Assembly (NCBI GenBank): GCA_027080505.1 | Contig: JALWRX010000037.1 | Location: forward strand, 1-64,000 | Length of the DNA stretch: 64,000 nucleotides | Origin: Ghiorsea sp. | Lineage (GTDB): Bacteria > Pseudomonadota > Zetaproteobacteria > Mariprofundales > Mariprofundaceae | Direction: 5' to 3' | Shown here: positions 9,611 to 18,358 of the stretch, piece by piece | Layout: each line of letters opens with the position of its first letter | Position numbering within the stretch: position 1 is the stretch's first letter | Notes under the pieces: generated by a model | Told to the model about the DNA's origin: nothing | Database searches by the model: none | What the model saw: only the letters and a program-made list of their open reading frames with translations | Translations under genes and position numbers: made by a program

Positions 9611-10312
9611 TTGTCAGATCAAAACTTACCTAGCCTTGCTATTGTCATCCCTGTTTTTAATGAAGAAAAAACATTGGCTGATGCTCTGGAAAGCATTCAA
9701 AACCTTGATCTAGAAGCCACTGATGAATTGGTGTTTGTGGATGGTGGTTCAACGGATAAAACAAAACAGCTTATTCTTGATGCGGGTTTTCGATGTTTAA
9801 CATCAGCGCAGGGGCGTGCTAAACAAATGAATAAAGGTGCAGCAAACACAAACTCAGATATTATCCTTTTTTTACATATAGATACGGAGATTAGTTCAAG
9901 TAATATCTCGAACATCAAAAAAACTTATAATCAAGGGTATGTATCAGGAAGGTTTAATATACGCCTGTCAGAAAGCAGCATAAGCTGCCGAATTATAAGC
10001 TTTTTTATTAATTTACGGTCATCTTTAAGTAAAATAAGTACGGGAGATCAAGCTATGTATGTAGCTAGAGATGTTTTTGAGGATATTGGGGGCTTTCCAG
10101 AACTACCTTTGATGGAAGACATAGCTTTAAGCAAAAAGCTAAAATCCATTGGGCGGGTCGCGTGTTTAAAGGATACATTGATCACTTCAAGCCGTCGTTG
10201 GCAAAAGCATGGCATTGCTAAAACGGTGGCGCTGATGTGGAAGTTACGCTTTTTGTACTGGTTAGGTGTAAGCCCAGAAAGGCTGGCTAAGATGTACAGG
10301 GATGCTCGCTAA
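9611..10312 (+). CDS. Family 2 glycosyltransferase, TIGR04283 type
   Basis: 233-residue GT2 enzyme. The nucleotide-binding start LAIVIPVFNEEKTLADAL is near the N-terminus, ELVFVDGGSTDKT follows and the metal site is LHIDTE. The Gly-rich GRAKQMNKGA and the C-terminal RRWQKHG are typical of the TIGR04283 family, which is usually paired with a TIGR04282 protein, as here. Family names suggest arsenosugar biosynthesis, but the substrate is not proven. The frame is open to 9521; TTG 9611 is chosen because it comes just before the fold begins and after the upstream stop, though GTG or TTG codons slightly upstream are possible. It overlaps the next gene by one base. Confidence 0.85.
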   Translation: MSDQNLPSLAIVIPVFNEEKTLADALESIQNLDLEATDELVFVDGGSTDKTKQLILDAGFRCLTSAQGRAKQMNKGAANTNSDIILFLHIDTEISSSNISNIKKTYNQGYVSGRFNIRLSESSISCRIISFFINLRSSLSKISTGDQAMYVARDVFEDIGGFPELPLMEDIALSKKLKSIGRVACLKDTLITSSRRWQKHGIAKTVALMWKLRFLYWLGVSPERLAKMYRDAR

Positions 10313-10908
10313 TGCGTATTATTATATTATCTAAGGCTCCTATTGCTGGCAAAGTAAAAACTAGGCTCATGCCTGAGTACACTGCAGAGCAAGCTGTCAA
10401 CTTACACAAGCAAATGACAGAAACCGTTATGGCAAAGGTTTGCAGTATCTTCGATGATGTGTGGCTGGCTGTGGATGATATAGAGCATCCATTTTTTCAG
10501 ACTTTGCTGCAGAAGTTTACATGCAAACTCAAGTACCAAGGCGATGGTGATTTAGGGCAGAGGCTACAAGCCTTATCAGCAACTTCTTTTGCCAAGGATG
10601 ATGCATCAATCATGTTTCTCGGTACTGATTCACCCCATGTAGCCATTGAGCGTTATCTGCAAGCCGCCGAAGCACTTGTCAATCATGATGTGGCGATTGG
10701 CCCTGTTGAAGATGGTGGTTACGACCTGATAGCGATAAGAAGCAACTTTCCAGAAGTTTTTCAAAATATTGATTGGGGCTCAAACACCGTTTTTGATAGA
10801 ACACTAAATAATATCAATAAGTTAAGATTAAATGTTAAGGTTTTAGGTAAGTCATTTGATTTGGATTTTGCTAAAGATTTAAAGCGAGCACTGCCAGATA
10901 CATGGTAA
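10312..10908 (+). CDS. DUF2064 glycosyltransferase-like protein, TIGR04282 type
   Basis: 198-residue nucleotidyl- or glycosyl-transferase-like protein of the DUF2064/TIGR04282 family. Signature blocks are the N-terminal LSKAPIAGKVKTRL, the central FLGTDSPH metal-site motif and GPVEDGGYDLIAI. It begins inside the stop of the GT2 gene (TAATG). The pair is a widely conserved two-gene module, sometimes linked to arsenosugar or modified-lipid sugar synthesis. No arsM- or ars-type gene adjoins it here, so a different product is likely. The ATP-grasp-like gene upstream completes a compact three-gene operon. Confidence 0.87.
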   Translation: MRIIILSKAPIAGKVKTRLMPEYTAEQAVNLHKQMTETVMAKVCSIFDDVWLAVDDIEHPFFQTLLQKFTCKLKYQGDGDLGQRLQALSATSFAKDDASIMFLGTDSPHVAIERYLQAAEALVNHDVAIGPVEDGGYDLIAIRSNFPEVFQNIDWGSNTVFDRTLNNINKLRLNVKVLGKSFDLDFAKDLKRALPDTW

Positions 10909-10953
10909 CTACATTATTGAGACTAGCCCATAAAGCATATATCACAAATGTAA

Positions 10954-10969
10954 CATAATATATATTATG
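10954..10969. promoter_or_regulatory. Perfect 16-bp AT palindrome upstream of TauE/SafE gene
   Basis: CATAATATATATTATG is a perfect inverted repeat in an AT-rich 133-bp gap. It lies 72 bp before the start codon of the permease gene at 11042. Such a site could be an operator or part of a promoter; AT-only palindromes also arise by chance, so the regulatory reading is weak. Confidence 0.35.
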
Positions 10970-11041
10970 CGACATTGTTAATATGACGCTATATAACAAT
11001 ATATATCGAAGTCATCATCTTTCGCCCTATACTCCCGCCCT

Positions 11042-11791
11042 ATGGAAAATCTCGATGCATGGCAATATGTTGCCACAACCCTTATTTTTGTTTGGACAGG
11101 TTTTGTTCGCTCAGGTTTAGGGTTTGGTGGCGCAGCACTTGGCTTGCCTTTTTTATTATTGGTTGTTGATAACCCGCTGGTATGGATTCCCTTGATTGGG
11201 GTTCACTTGCTATTCTTCAGTAGTATCACTGTGGGTACACGTTTGGGAGCTGTAGACTGGGCTTTCCTTAAAAAAGCTTTTGCTATTATGTTGATTCCCA
11301 AACTTATTGGTGTCTTTGGTTTGTTAACCTTACCGACTGAAATTATGGCTGCTTTTGTTTATATCATGACCTTGGCATATGGCTTGATGTATGTATTCAA
11401 ATACCAAATCAAAAGTAAGAGTCATGTGTTTGATAGTTTTTTATTGGTGGTTGGTGGTTATGTGAGCGGTACATCCTTGATTGGTGCCCCATTGATTGTG
11501 GCTGTGTTTATGCATCGTGTAAGTAAAGAAAAACTGCGTAATACATTGTTTGTCTTATGGTTTATCTTGGTAAGCATCAAGTTGTCAGTATTAGCTGTTG
11601 CGGGTGTAAATTTTTGGTGGACTGCACATTTATGGTTGCTACCTGCAGCAAGCATAGGTCATATTATTGGCTTAAAGCTTCATGATCACTTGATGTCGGA
11701 CAATACCGTTCGATTTAAGCAAATCATTGGTGGTGTTCTAATAATTGTCTGCATCATTGGTCTTATTAATATAATGGGAAGTACTAGATGA
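11042..11791 (+). CDS. TauE/SafE family permease
   Basis: 249-residue integral membrane protein with about 7-8 hydrophobic segments and two Gly-rich repeats (GLGFGGAALGLPFLL near residue 26, GGYVSGTSLIGAPLIVAVF near 138). These are the duplicated signature of the TauE/SafE (DUF81) family of sulfite, sulfoacetate or other anion exporters. The substrate cannot be told from sequence. It stands alone with its own AT-rich promoter region. It ends in an 8-bp convergent overlap with the cNMP-binding gene. A second, unrelated TauE/SafE protein is at 26934. Confidence 0.88.
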   Translation: MENLDAWQYVATTLIFVWTGFVRSGLGFGGAALGLPFLLLVVDNPLVWIPLIGVHLLFFSSITVGTRLGAVDWAFLKKAFAIMLIPKLIGVFGLLTLPTEIMAAFVYIMTLAYGLMYVFKYQIKSKSHVFDSFLLVVGGYVSGTSLIGAPLIVAVFMHRVSKEKLRNTLFVLWFILVSIKLSVLAVAGVNFWWTAHLWLLPAASIGHIIGLKLHDHLMSDNTVRFKQIIGGVLIIVCIIGLINIMGSTR

Positions 11792-12545
11792 GCACTTCAA
11801 GTTTAAACTCAAATGGACTTGCTCTATCACCAAATTTAATATTGTAGCTACCAATAGCTAAGCGCCTTATAGCGGGGCTATTACTGTTGTGCACAATTTC
11901 CTCATCGTCAATCTCACAATAATCACCGTATTGCACTACACGAAGCTGTAAGCCGCCCTCTTCTGCCGCTTCTAAAACAATATGTTCTTCATTGATACGC
12001 AAACTACAACCAGTCAGTCGAACATCTATGCGTTTAGGGTCATGAAAGAGGTCTGTCACAGTTTGCGGAGGTCGGTATGCACCAAACACCCAAGGTAAAC
12101 GCCCAACGATTTTAGTTTGATTGCATAAAGCCGTTTTAGCGTTGGCATTGATACCTTCAAGCTTGGCAAAAGGAATAAAAGTATCATCAAGCTCATCATA
12201 ATCATCATCAATCAATGCATTTTGTAAGCGTGAAAACAGTGCAGCCAGCAATGGGGTTAGACTTCCACCTGGTTTATTCACTAGGCGTATAAGTGTACCT
12301 CGGTCAATAACTTCTACTTCACCATCCGTAAGTGCTGTTACTGTTGCTGTACGCTGTCCAGCTAAACCCGCCAATCCCAATTCACCAACAATTTCACCAG
12401 CTTGCAGTGTGTTGGTGACAATTCTTCCATCTTTAAGGATACGGCGGACTTCTAACCAACCTGAAGTAATTAAATATGCAGCAGTATCCTTATTACCCTG
12501 ACCAATAAGGACATCACCTTCTTTAAATATCATGGTTGCAGCCAT
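11784..12545 (-). CDS. Cyclic-nucleotide-binding domain protein without HTH
   Basis: 253 residues. Residues 1-115 form a CRP-like cNMP-binding barrel (FKEGDVLIGQGNKDTAAYLI; GEIVGELGLAGLAGQRTATV at the phosphate-cassette position). No winged helix follows; instead a beta-rich 120-residue C-terminal domain ends in RLAIGSYNIKFGDRASPF, reminiscent of an FHA-type fold though not clearly one. It is probably a cytosolic sensor that signals by protein contact. The phosphate cassette lacks the Arg-Ser of true CRP at the expected place, so ligand binding is uncertain. It is one of three HTH-less cNMP proteins in the window. Confidence 0.75.
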   Translation of the reverse strand: MAATMIFKEGDVLIGQGNKDTAAYLITSGWLEVRRILKDGRIVTNTLQAGEIVGELGLAGLAGQRTATVTALTDGEVEVIDRGTLIRLVNKPGGSLTPLLAALFSRLQNALIDDDYDELDDTFIPFAKLEGINANAKTALCNQTKIVGRLPWVFGAYRPPQTVTDLFHDPKRIDVRLTGCSLRINEEHIVLEAAEEGGLQLRVVQYGDYCEIDDEEIVHNSNSPAIRRLAIGSYNIKFGDRASPFEFKLEVLI

Positions 12546-12769
12546 AGATACCCCCTTTAATTATCATACAATCTTGCATTACGAAATAATGATGCTGTGA
12601 GAACGGTCACGCTTAATCTAAACAACTATAGACAAAAGTTAATGCACTATCTATGTTTTAAAACAAATCTACTTTCTAAACATACCTTGGAGATAAACCA
12701 TTCAACTTAAGTTTATAGTTTTTGTTTCAGTATTATTTGTTTTTTTCATCCATAAGTTATGCCTGTGAC

Positions 12770-12937
12770 ATGAATATTGAAACAGTATCACTCACTCCTA
12801 CCCATGGTGAGAAAATCATTTATAACCAAGCATTATATGCTGTAAACATCAAGGACACATCCATTTCATCACCACAAAAGCTTGATGGGCAGCATTTACA
12901 AACCAAGTGGTATTGTGAAAATAAATACCTCTTATAA
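12770..12937 (+). CDS. Small hypothetical ORF, uncertain
   Basis: 55 codons from ATG 12770; the frame is open back to a TTG at 12722, which would add a hydrophobic stretch. No good ribosome-binding site precedes either start. The protein resembles nothing I know. It could be an expressed small protein, a remnant, or chance. The following small ORF at 12977 has better initiation signals. The 220 bp between this and the cNMP gene show no clear structure. Confidence 0.3.
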   Translation: MNIETVSLTPTHGEKIIYNQALYAVNIKDTSISSPQKLDGQHLQTKWYCENKYLL

Positions 12938-12976
12938 TTTAAAACAGGCAAAGCAATAACGAGTGAAGGACTCGCA

Positions 12977-13189
12977 ATGAATAAGGCAATCACAAGCATT
13001 TATGAGCTTGTCACCCAGGCCCATGCCAAGGTACAGCAAGATTTTAGTGATATTGACCCTGTGGTCAGTTATCAATTTTGCTTGAAAGATAAAGACCCGT
13101 ATGATGAATTTGTGAGCATTGCTCTCAAGCAAGTATCAGCACAGCAGCTTTATGACTGGATGGTGCTTAACTTCTCAAAGCAGCATTAA
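12977..13189 (+). CDS. Small hypothetical protein
   Basis: 70-residue soluble, mixed-charge protein with a plausible GAAGGA Shine-Dalgarno 7 bases before ATG. The SD sits in the loop of a 5-bp hairpin (CGAGT 12960-12964, ACTCG 12970-12974), which could expose it constantly or serve a regulator. The sequence has no motif I recognise; it is helical in character (QLYDWMVLNFSKQH at the end). It is convergent with the methyltransferase gene, 12 bp from its stop, next to a restriction-modification system, so an accessory role is possible but unsupported. Confidence 0.55.
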   Translation: MNKAITSIYELVTQAHAKVQQDFSDIDPVVSYQFCLKDKDPYDEFVSIALKQVSAQQLYDWMVLNFSKQH

Positions 13190-13201
13190 AGATACTATTT
13201 T

Positions 13202-14464
13202 TTAATTCTCAATATATTTGCAGTTGGTTTCAATGTCATTCAATAATCGAACCAGTGCCCTACCCATTGCATAAGCAAGGTTTACAGGCACAGCATTACC
13301 AATTTGCTTGTATTGTGATGTGATTGGACCACTAAAAATCCAGTCATCAGGGAATGTCTGAATCCTTGCATATTCACGCACTGTTAAAGGCCTTGTTTCT
13401 TCGGGGTGGCAGCGTTCTGTTTGTTTTTGCGCAGGCGCACAGGTCAACGTAAGGCTAGGTTCATCCCATGAAAGCCTTCTTGCCATGCCTGTTTTGCCAC
13501 CACCTAAATAATAACTTTTCATCATATATTCTTTTTGAACTTTTTCTGGTAAATCACGCCAATAACCACCTTGTGGCACCAAATCGAGGACTTTCTTTTT
13601 CTTTTCTGGGTAAGCCTGCCCTTCTGAAATGGGCACATCGCAATCGTAAAGCTCCCCTTTCTTTAAGGCATCCCGCATCGTCATAATTCTATGGTATGGC
13701 GAAGGCCATTTAAATTGGACGTGGTCTGCTAAATCTTTGCGAATACCCACCAACAATAAACGCTCACGCTTTTGTGGCACTTGATAAAACATAGCTTTGA
13801 GCACCCTAGGCTCTACCAGCTCATAGCCTAATTCATCAATAATACTTTTGATTGCCTCTAGTGTTTTACCACCTTCATGCTTGAGCAAACCACGCACATT
13901 TTCAGCCAATAGAACCTTGGGTTGCACCTCTTTTACTGCCCTTGCAAACTCAAAAAATAATGTGCCTCGGGCATCTTCAAAGCCAAGCTTTTTGCCAGCA
14001 TACGAGAATGCTTGGCATGGAAAGCCCCCTGTTAAAATATCAACTTTGCCTTTGTATGGGGTGAAATCAATTTGTGATACATCGCCTTCAACCACATGCC
14101 AATCAGGGCGATTTTTCCGTAATGTATTGCAAGCATGTTTATCAATTTCATTAAATAAAACGGATTCAAAGCCTGCTTTTTCCAAGCCCAAGGCTAAGCC
14201 ACCTGTGCCTGCAAATAGCTCGATAAGCTTGTAAGGTCGAAGTGGTTTGGTATTTAATTCTTTATCCCAATCACTATTGAACAATGCTTGTGCAGCTTCA
14301 AAAAGTTCCAGTTGAGAGCGATGGTAAACACGATAGTTATTTTCAGGACATCGCTCGGCAACCATAGTCCCATTATTGTCCCAGCGGCGTAAGGTTTCCT
14401 TAGAAACGCTTAATATATCAGCGACTTGAGCGATAGAATAATAATCTTTGTTCGATGCTTCCAT
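13202..14464 (-). CDS. Type II DNA cytosine-5 methyltransferase with N-terminal HTH
   Basis: 420 residues from ATG 14464. Residues about 10-55 form a MerR/excisionase-like winged helix (YYSIAQVADILSVSKETLRRW). The C5-methyltransferase follows: motif I LIELFAGTGGLALGLE, motif IV GGFPCQAFS with nucleophile Cys150, motif VI ENVRG, motif VIII QKRERLLL, and motif X QIGNAVPVNLA. ATG 14464 has AAGG 8 bases upstream; two earlier in-frame starts (14482, 14494) lack a site. It protects DNA from the adjacent nuclease. HTH-fused methyltransferases such as M.SsoII also repress their own operons, and a 19-bp repeat overlapping the ribosome site suggests the same here. Confidence 0.93.
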   Translation of the reverse strand: MEASNKDYYSIAQVADILSVSKETLRRWDNNGTMVAERCPENNYRVYHRSQLELFEAAQALFNSDWDKELNTKPLRPYKLIELFAGTGGLALGLEKAGFESVLFNEIDKHACNTLRKNRPDWHVVEGDVSQIDFTPYKGKVDILTGGFPCQAFSYAGKKLGFEDARGTLFFEFARAVKEVQPKVLLAENVRGLLKHEGGKTLEAIKSIIDELGYELVEPRVLKAMFYQVPQKRERLLLVGIRKDLADHVQFKWPSPYHRIMTMRDALKKGELYDCDVPISEGQAYPEKKKKVLDLVPQGGYWRDLPEKVQKEYMMKSYYLGGGKTGMARRLSWDEPSLTLTCAPAQKQTERCHPEETRPLTVREYARIQTFPDDWIFSGPITSQYKQIGNAVPVNLAYAMGRALVRLLNDIETNCKYIEN

Positions 14465-14470
14465 ATTGTA

Positions 14471-14489
14471 AACCTTAGTCATGGTTACT
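14471..14489. promoter_or_regulatory. 19-bp repeat, copy 1, overlapping methyltransferase ribosome site
   Basis: AACCTTAGTCATGGTTACT; the second copy at 14518-14536 differs at one base. Each copy contains AACC and GGTT arms separated by 8 bases. On the minus strand this copy contains the TAAGG Shine-Dalgarno of the methyltransferase, so a protein bound here, or pairing of the RNA, would block its expression. The fused HTH is the obvious candidate binder (inference). Confidence 0.65.
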
Positions 14490-14517
14490 AACAATATGGC
14501 TTACTAGGACAAAGTCA

Positions 14518-14536
14518 AACCTTAGTTATGGTTACT
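14518..14536. promoter_or_regulatory. 19-bp repeat, copy 2, at end of endonuclease gene
   Basis: AACCTTAGTTATGGTTACT lies 47 bp from copy 1 and overlaps the stop codon of the endonuclease gene. The repeats flank the 67-bp gap that must hold any methyltransferase-specific promoter. The centre-to-centre spacing of 47 bp is about 4.5 helical turns. Confidence 0.6.
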
Positions 14537-15260
14537 TATTTTTGTAGGCTAAATCAAAGTATTTAGCAAATTTTCCTTTATCTTTGATTTTGAAACCTTT
14601 ATTGCCATATGCAGCTTCAAATATATCTTCAATTACCTTTGGTAGTACACGGTATAGGTCTTCCAATGCTGTTTCACGACCCGTTACAAGTGCATAAAAA
14701 CTGTTCCCATCAATAATTCTAATCTGCTCGCTTTTAGGGCACTTTGTACCTTTGTCTTTATCAGAAGGCTCAAAAGTATGATTATATAATTCAGGCTTTT
14801 TAGGAATAATATTTACAAAGTAGGCTGTATATCCTTTGTAAGCACTTGCCTTTGGCATGACCAACCTTTCAAGTGAATAATACTGGTCTGCAAGCTTTCC
14901 ACCTGTAACTGTGTTGTATTTGTTTTTTACTTCTGCAATGATTTGTTTATCTTTATTTATCAAATCAACAACTGAACCAGTGCCTAAATCTTCCCATCCC
15001 GCTACGTGACCTAGAATCTTTTGATGCAAATCACCGATATGGTTTTGTAATGTTTTTTGACATTGGCGAATCATTTCAGATTCTTGCCAAGTTGTGTGGT
15101 CAACATCAAAGGCTGCTGATTCAAATAATGAACCAAATGGGTCAATAACATTCTTATTAAATTTAGCCTTTGCCTCTTTTTTCCGCTCAATAGCAACATC
15201 TAAGACATCTTTAACAATTTTTGTTAAGTCATCGTCTGTGATGTATGGTAGATAAGACAT
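14532..15260 (-). CDS. Type II restriction endonuclease, Eco47II-like
   Basis: 242 residues. A PD-(D/E)xK catalytic site is visible as Asp99 (GSVVDL), Glu110 and Lys112 (AEVKNK), followed by QYYSLERL and YFVNIIPKKPELYNHTF, which match my memory of the Eco47II family (target GGNCC). The target is inferred by family, not shown. A ribosome site AAGGT lies just before ATG 15260. The gene starts 9 bp after the alaS stop on the same strand, so it may be co-transcribed with alaS, an unusual placement that would give it steady expression. The methyltransferase follows 67 bp downstream. Confidence 0.87.
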   Translation of the reverse strand: MSYLPYITDDDLTKIVKDVLDVAIERKKEAKAKFNKNVIDPFGSLFESAAFDVDHTTWQESEMIRQCQKTLQNHIGDLHQKILGHVAGWEDLGTGSVVDLINKDKQIIAEVKNKYNTVTGGKLADQYYSLERLVMPKASAYKGYTAYFVNIIPKKPELYNHTFEPSDKDKGTKCPKSEQIRIIDGNSFYALVTGRETALEDLYRVLPKVIEDIFEAAYGNKGFKIKDKGKFAKYFDLAYKNK

Positions 15261-15269
15261 AAGCTACCT

Positions 15270-17873
15270 TTAAACCTTAACAGAAGCCAAAGCTTCTTTT
15301 AATTTGGCAGGTTCTGTGCCACCAGCCATAGCCATATCAGGTTTACCGCCGCCTTTACCACCGCAAATTGCTGCCACTTCACGCACGATATTTCCTGCGT
15401 TGTATGTGCCCACCAAATCTTTGGTCACACCTGCAACAAGCTGTACTTTCTCACCCTTGATTTGACCAAACACAATTACACCTGATTTCAGCTTACCTTT
15501 AGCTTTATCCATAAAATCACGCATATCTGCCACGTCTTTGACTTCAGCGGTGAGTAATTTGATGCCATTCACATCTTTGGCTGTGCCAATGAGTTCATCC
15601 AAGATACCCGTAGAGGCTTTGGCTTTCACCGATTGCAGCTCTTTTTCAGCATCTTTAAGCTTGGATTGCAAGGTTACGACTGCATCCACCACTTCATTGG
15701 GGCGCACTTTTACCTGGCTAGCTACTGCATTGAGTGCATCCGCATCAGCCACAAACGATTCATACGCTGCTTTGCCTGTTAATGCCTCAATACGGCGAAC
15801 ACCTGCGGCAATGCCTGCTTCGGATACAATACGGAACACACCAATATCGCCCGTGCGCTGCACATGCGTACCACCGCAAAGCTCGGTGGAGAAACCAGCA
15901 GATACCACGCGCACTTCATCACCATACTTTTCACCAAACAATGCCATCGCACCACTTGCCACCGCTTCATCTTGGGTCATGAGCTTGGTTTCTACGTTAT
16001 CATTTGCCCAAATGGCTTGATTCACGCGCGCTTCAATGCTTTTCTTCTCTGCATCGGATACAGGTTGATGATGGCTAAAATCAAAGCGGAGACGTTCATC
16101 CGTCACTAAAGACCCCGCTTGTTTGACATGCTCACCCAACACATCTCGCAATACAGCATGCATCAAGTGGGTGGCTGTATGATTGCGGGCAATGGCATCA
16201 CGGCGCGCACCTTGCACCTCAAATGCCGCCGTATCACTAACTTTAAACGAGCCTTTCACCACTTTACCCACGTGTACAAACAAATCGGACAACACTTTTT
16301 TAGTATCTGTGACCAAAAACTCCGCATCTTTATTGCGAATGATGCCTGTATCCCCTGTTTGACCACCTGATTCCGCATAAAATGGCGTTTGATTGGCAAT
16401 CAGCCATACTTCATCACCTTGTTTCGCTGTATCAATAGCTGTATCGCCTTGAATTAAACCCGTAATCACGCCTTCTGCCGTGAGTGTGGTGTAACCCAAA
16501 AATTCTGTCGCACCATGCTTCTCACGCAATTCAAATACGGCTTTGGGTAAAGCCGCTTCACCCGAACCGCCCCATGCCGCTCTGGCGCGTTCACGCTGCT
16601 CATTCATGCAAGCTTCAAAACCATCCATATCCAGTTTGATGTTTTGACCTTTAAGAATATCTGCGGTCAAATCAGTGGGGAAACCAAAGGTGTCATACAA
16701 GGTAAACAATGTTTTGCCGGGAATCGTGCCGCCCTCGCCTGCATCGGCTACGGCTTGCTCAACCAATTTCAAACCTTTATCCAAGGTTTTGATAAAGCGT
16801 TCTTCTTCAATACGAATCACTTGCTCGATATTGGCTTGCGCTTCTTTAAGCTCGGTAAAATGCTCACCCATTTCATCCACCAATGCGGGTACAAGTTTAT
16901 AAATAAAGGCTTCTTTCATGCCCAATAAACGCCCGTGACGGCAAGCTCTGCGCAATATGCGGCGCAACACAAAACCGCGCCCTTCATTGGATGGTAATAC
17001 ACCATCAGCCAATAAGAATGAAACCGAACGCAAATGATCTGCCAATACGCGCAAAGATACATCTTGCTCATCGCTATCACCAAGCTTAACACCCGTGACC
17101 TTAGAGGCTGCGGTAATGAGATTCTGAAATAAATCAATGCTGTAATTGTCGTGTGTGCCTTGAAGCACGGCTGCCATACGCTCTAAACCCATGCCTGTAT
17201 CCACGGATGGTTTGGGTAGCGGGTTTAGCGTGCCCTCTGCATCTCTATCGTATTGCATAAATACCAGATTCCAGATTTCCACAAACCTATCGCCATCTTC
17301 TTCAGGCGTACCTGGAGGGCCACCCCAAACATGCTCGCCATGGTCATAAAAGATTTCCGAGCAAGGACCACAAGGGCCAGTATCACCCATACTCCAGAAA
17401 TTATCCTTAGCACCAATTCTAGCGATTCTATCCGTTGGTACGCCGACTTCTTTCGCCCAAATATCATAAGCTTCATCATCTTCTTCAAAGACGGTGACAA
17501 ATAAGCGCTCTTTATCGAGACCCATTTCAACGGTGAGAAATTCCCAAGCAAAAGCAATGGCATCATGCTTAAAATAATCACCAAAAGAGAAATTACCCAA
17601 CATTTCGAAAAAAGTATGATGGCGAGAAGTGTGCCCCACATTTTCCAAATCATTGTGTTTGCCGCCCGCCCGCACGCATTTTTGGCTGGATGTAGCGCGA
17701 ACATAAGGTCGGGTCTCATTGCCCAAAAACACATGTTTAAACGGAACCATACCTGCATTGGTAAACATCAATGTAGGGTCGCCATGCGGCACAAGCGAGC
17801 TTGATTCTACAACTTCATGTCCTTTGCTTTTAAAATAATCTAGAAACTTTTTACGAATTTCCGATGTTTTCAT
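15270..17873 (-). CDS. alaS: Alanyl-tRNA synthetase
   Basis: 867-residue class II synthetase (E. coli 876). The N-terminal catalytic core begins EIRKKFLDYFKSKGHEVV, with the motif 2 region RATSSQKCVRAGGKHNDL. The editing domain carries HTATH and the distal CGGTH zinc site, and the C-terminal C-Ala domain ends GGKGGGKPDMAMAGG. It charges tRNA-Ala and clears mischarged Ser and Gly. The start overlaps the recX stop by 4 bp, as in the common recA-recX-alaS arrangement. Several long antisense frames are shadows of its codon pattern. Confidence 0.98.
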   Translation of the reverse strand: MKTSEIRKKFLDYFKSKGHEVVESSSLVPHGDPTLMFTNAGMVPFKHVFLGNETRPYVRATSSQKCVRAGGKHNDLENVGHTSRHHTFFEMLGNFSFGDYFKHDAIAFAWEFLTVEMGLDKERLFVTVFEEDDEAYDIWAKEVGVPTDRIARIGAKDNFWSMGDTGPCGPCSEIFYDHGEHVWGGPPGTPEEDGDRFVEIWNLVFMQYDRDAEGTLNPLPKPSVDTGMGLERMAAVLQGTHDNYSIDLFQNLITAASKVTGVKLGDSDEQDVSLRVLADHLRSVSFLLADGVLPSNEGRGFVLRRILRRACRHGRLLGMKEAFIYKLVPALVDEMGEHFTELKEAQANIEQVIRIEEERFIKTLDKGLKLVEQAVADAGEGGTIPGKTLFTLYDTFGFPTDLTADILKGQNIKLDMDGFEACMNEQRERARAAWGGSGEAALPKAVFELREKHGATEFLGYTTLTAEGVITGLIQGDTAIDTAKQGDEVWLIANQTPFYAESGGQTGDTGIIRNKDAEFLVTDTKKVLSDLFVHVGKVVKGSFKVSDTAAFEVQGARRDAIARNHTATHLMHAVLRDVLGEHVKQAGSLVTDERLRFDFSHHQPVSDAEKKSIEARVNQAIWANDNVETKLMTQDEAVASGAMALFGEKYGDEVRVVSAGFSTELCGGTHVQRTGDIGVFRIVSEAGIAAGVRRIEALTGKAAYESFVADADALNAVASQVKVRPNEVVDAVVTLQSKLKDAEKELQSVKAKASTGILDELIGTAKDVNGIKLLTAEVKDVADMRDFMDKAKGKLKSGVIVFGQIKGEKVQLVAGVTKDLVGTYNAGNIVREVAAICGGKGGGKPDMAMAGGTEPAKLKEALASVKV

Positions 17874-18358
17874 GTTTCGTCATCCTCATTGTTCATCACC
17901 TGCAAAATAGTCTGCATATCATAGCCCTTATTTTGCAAGTATCGCATTTGTCGCTGCCAAACACGTTTGTCGTGTCTGTATAACCCAGCAGGGTCACGTT
18001 TATCCAATACTTCTTTACATGCAGCCCAAGCATCAAAGCTTTGCTCGGCATCTATGAATGCTGTTTTTAGAGCCGTAGAATCAGCACCCTTTTGCCTTGC
18101 TTTTTGTGCAGCTAACCATGGTGTTTCACCTTTTTTCAGCCTTGAGCGCAAAAAGGTTTCTGCATACCGTGTTTCACTTAAATAATCATAATGTTTTAAT
18201 AACTCGATAACATCATCAATAATAATATCATCATAGTTTTTCCGACTTAGCTTCTCACGCAGCTCGTGTTCGTTATGTTCACGAATACCTAAGAAACGAA
18301 CAGCAGCCTTATAAGCCTCTAGCTGTTCTTTCTTTATTGCATTATTCTTTTGTGACAC
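17870..18358 (-). CDS. recX: Regulatory protein RecX
   Basis: 162-residue modulator that binds along RecA filaments and inhibits or trims them. Three-helix repeat units are visible ([38 protein letters not shown]), and E. coli RecX is 166 residues. It starts with GTG at 18358 inside the last codons of recA (17-bp overlap), giving tight coupling, and runs into alaS with a 4-bp overlap. There is no strong separate ribosome site, which fits translation dependent on recA. Confidence 0.93.
   Translation of the reverse strand: MSQKNNAIKKEQLEAYKAAVRFLGIREHNEHELREKLSRKNYDDIIIDDVIELLKHYDYLSETRYAETFLRSRLKKGETPWLAAQKARQKGADSTALKTAFIDAEQSFDAWAACKEVLDKRDPAGLYRHDKRVWQRQMRYLQNKGYDMQTILQVMNNEDDET

Noticed and set aside
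15538-17804. Several 60-177-codon frames opposite or within alaS
   Set aside because: All are shadows of the alaS codon pattern with no initiation signals.
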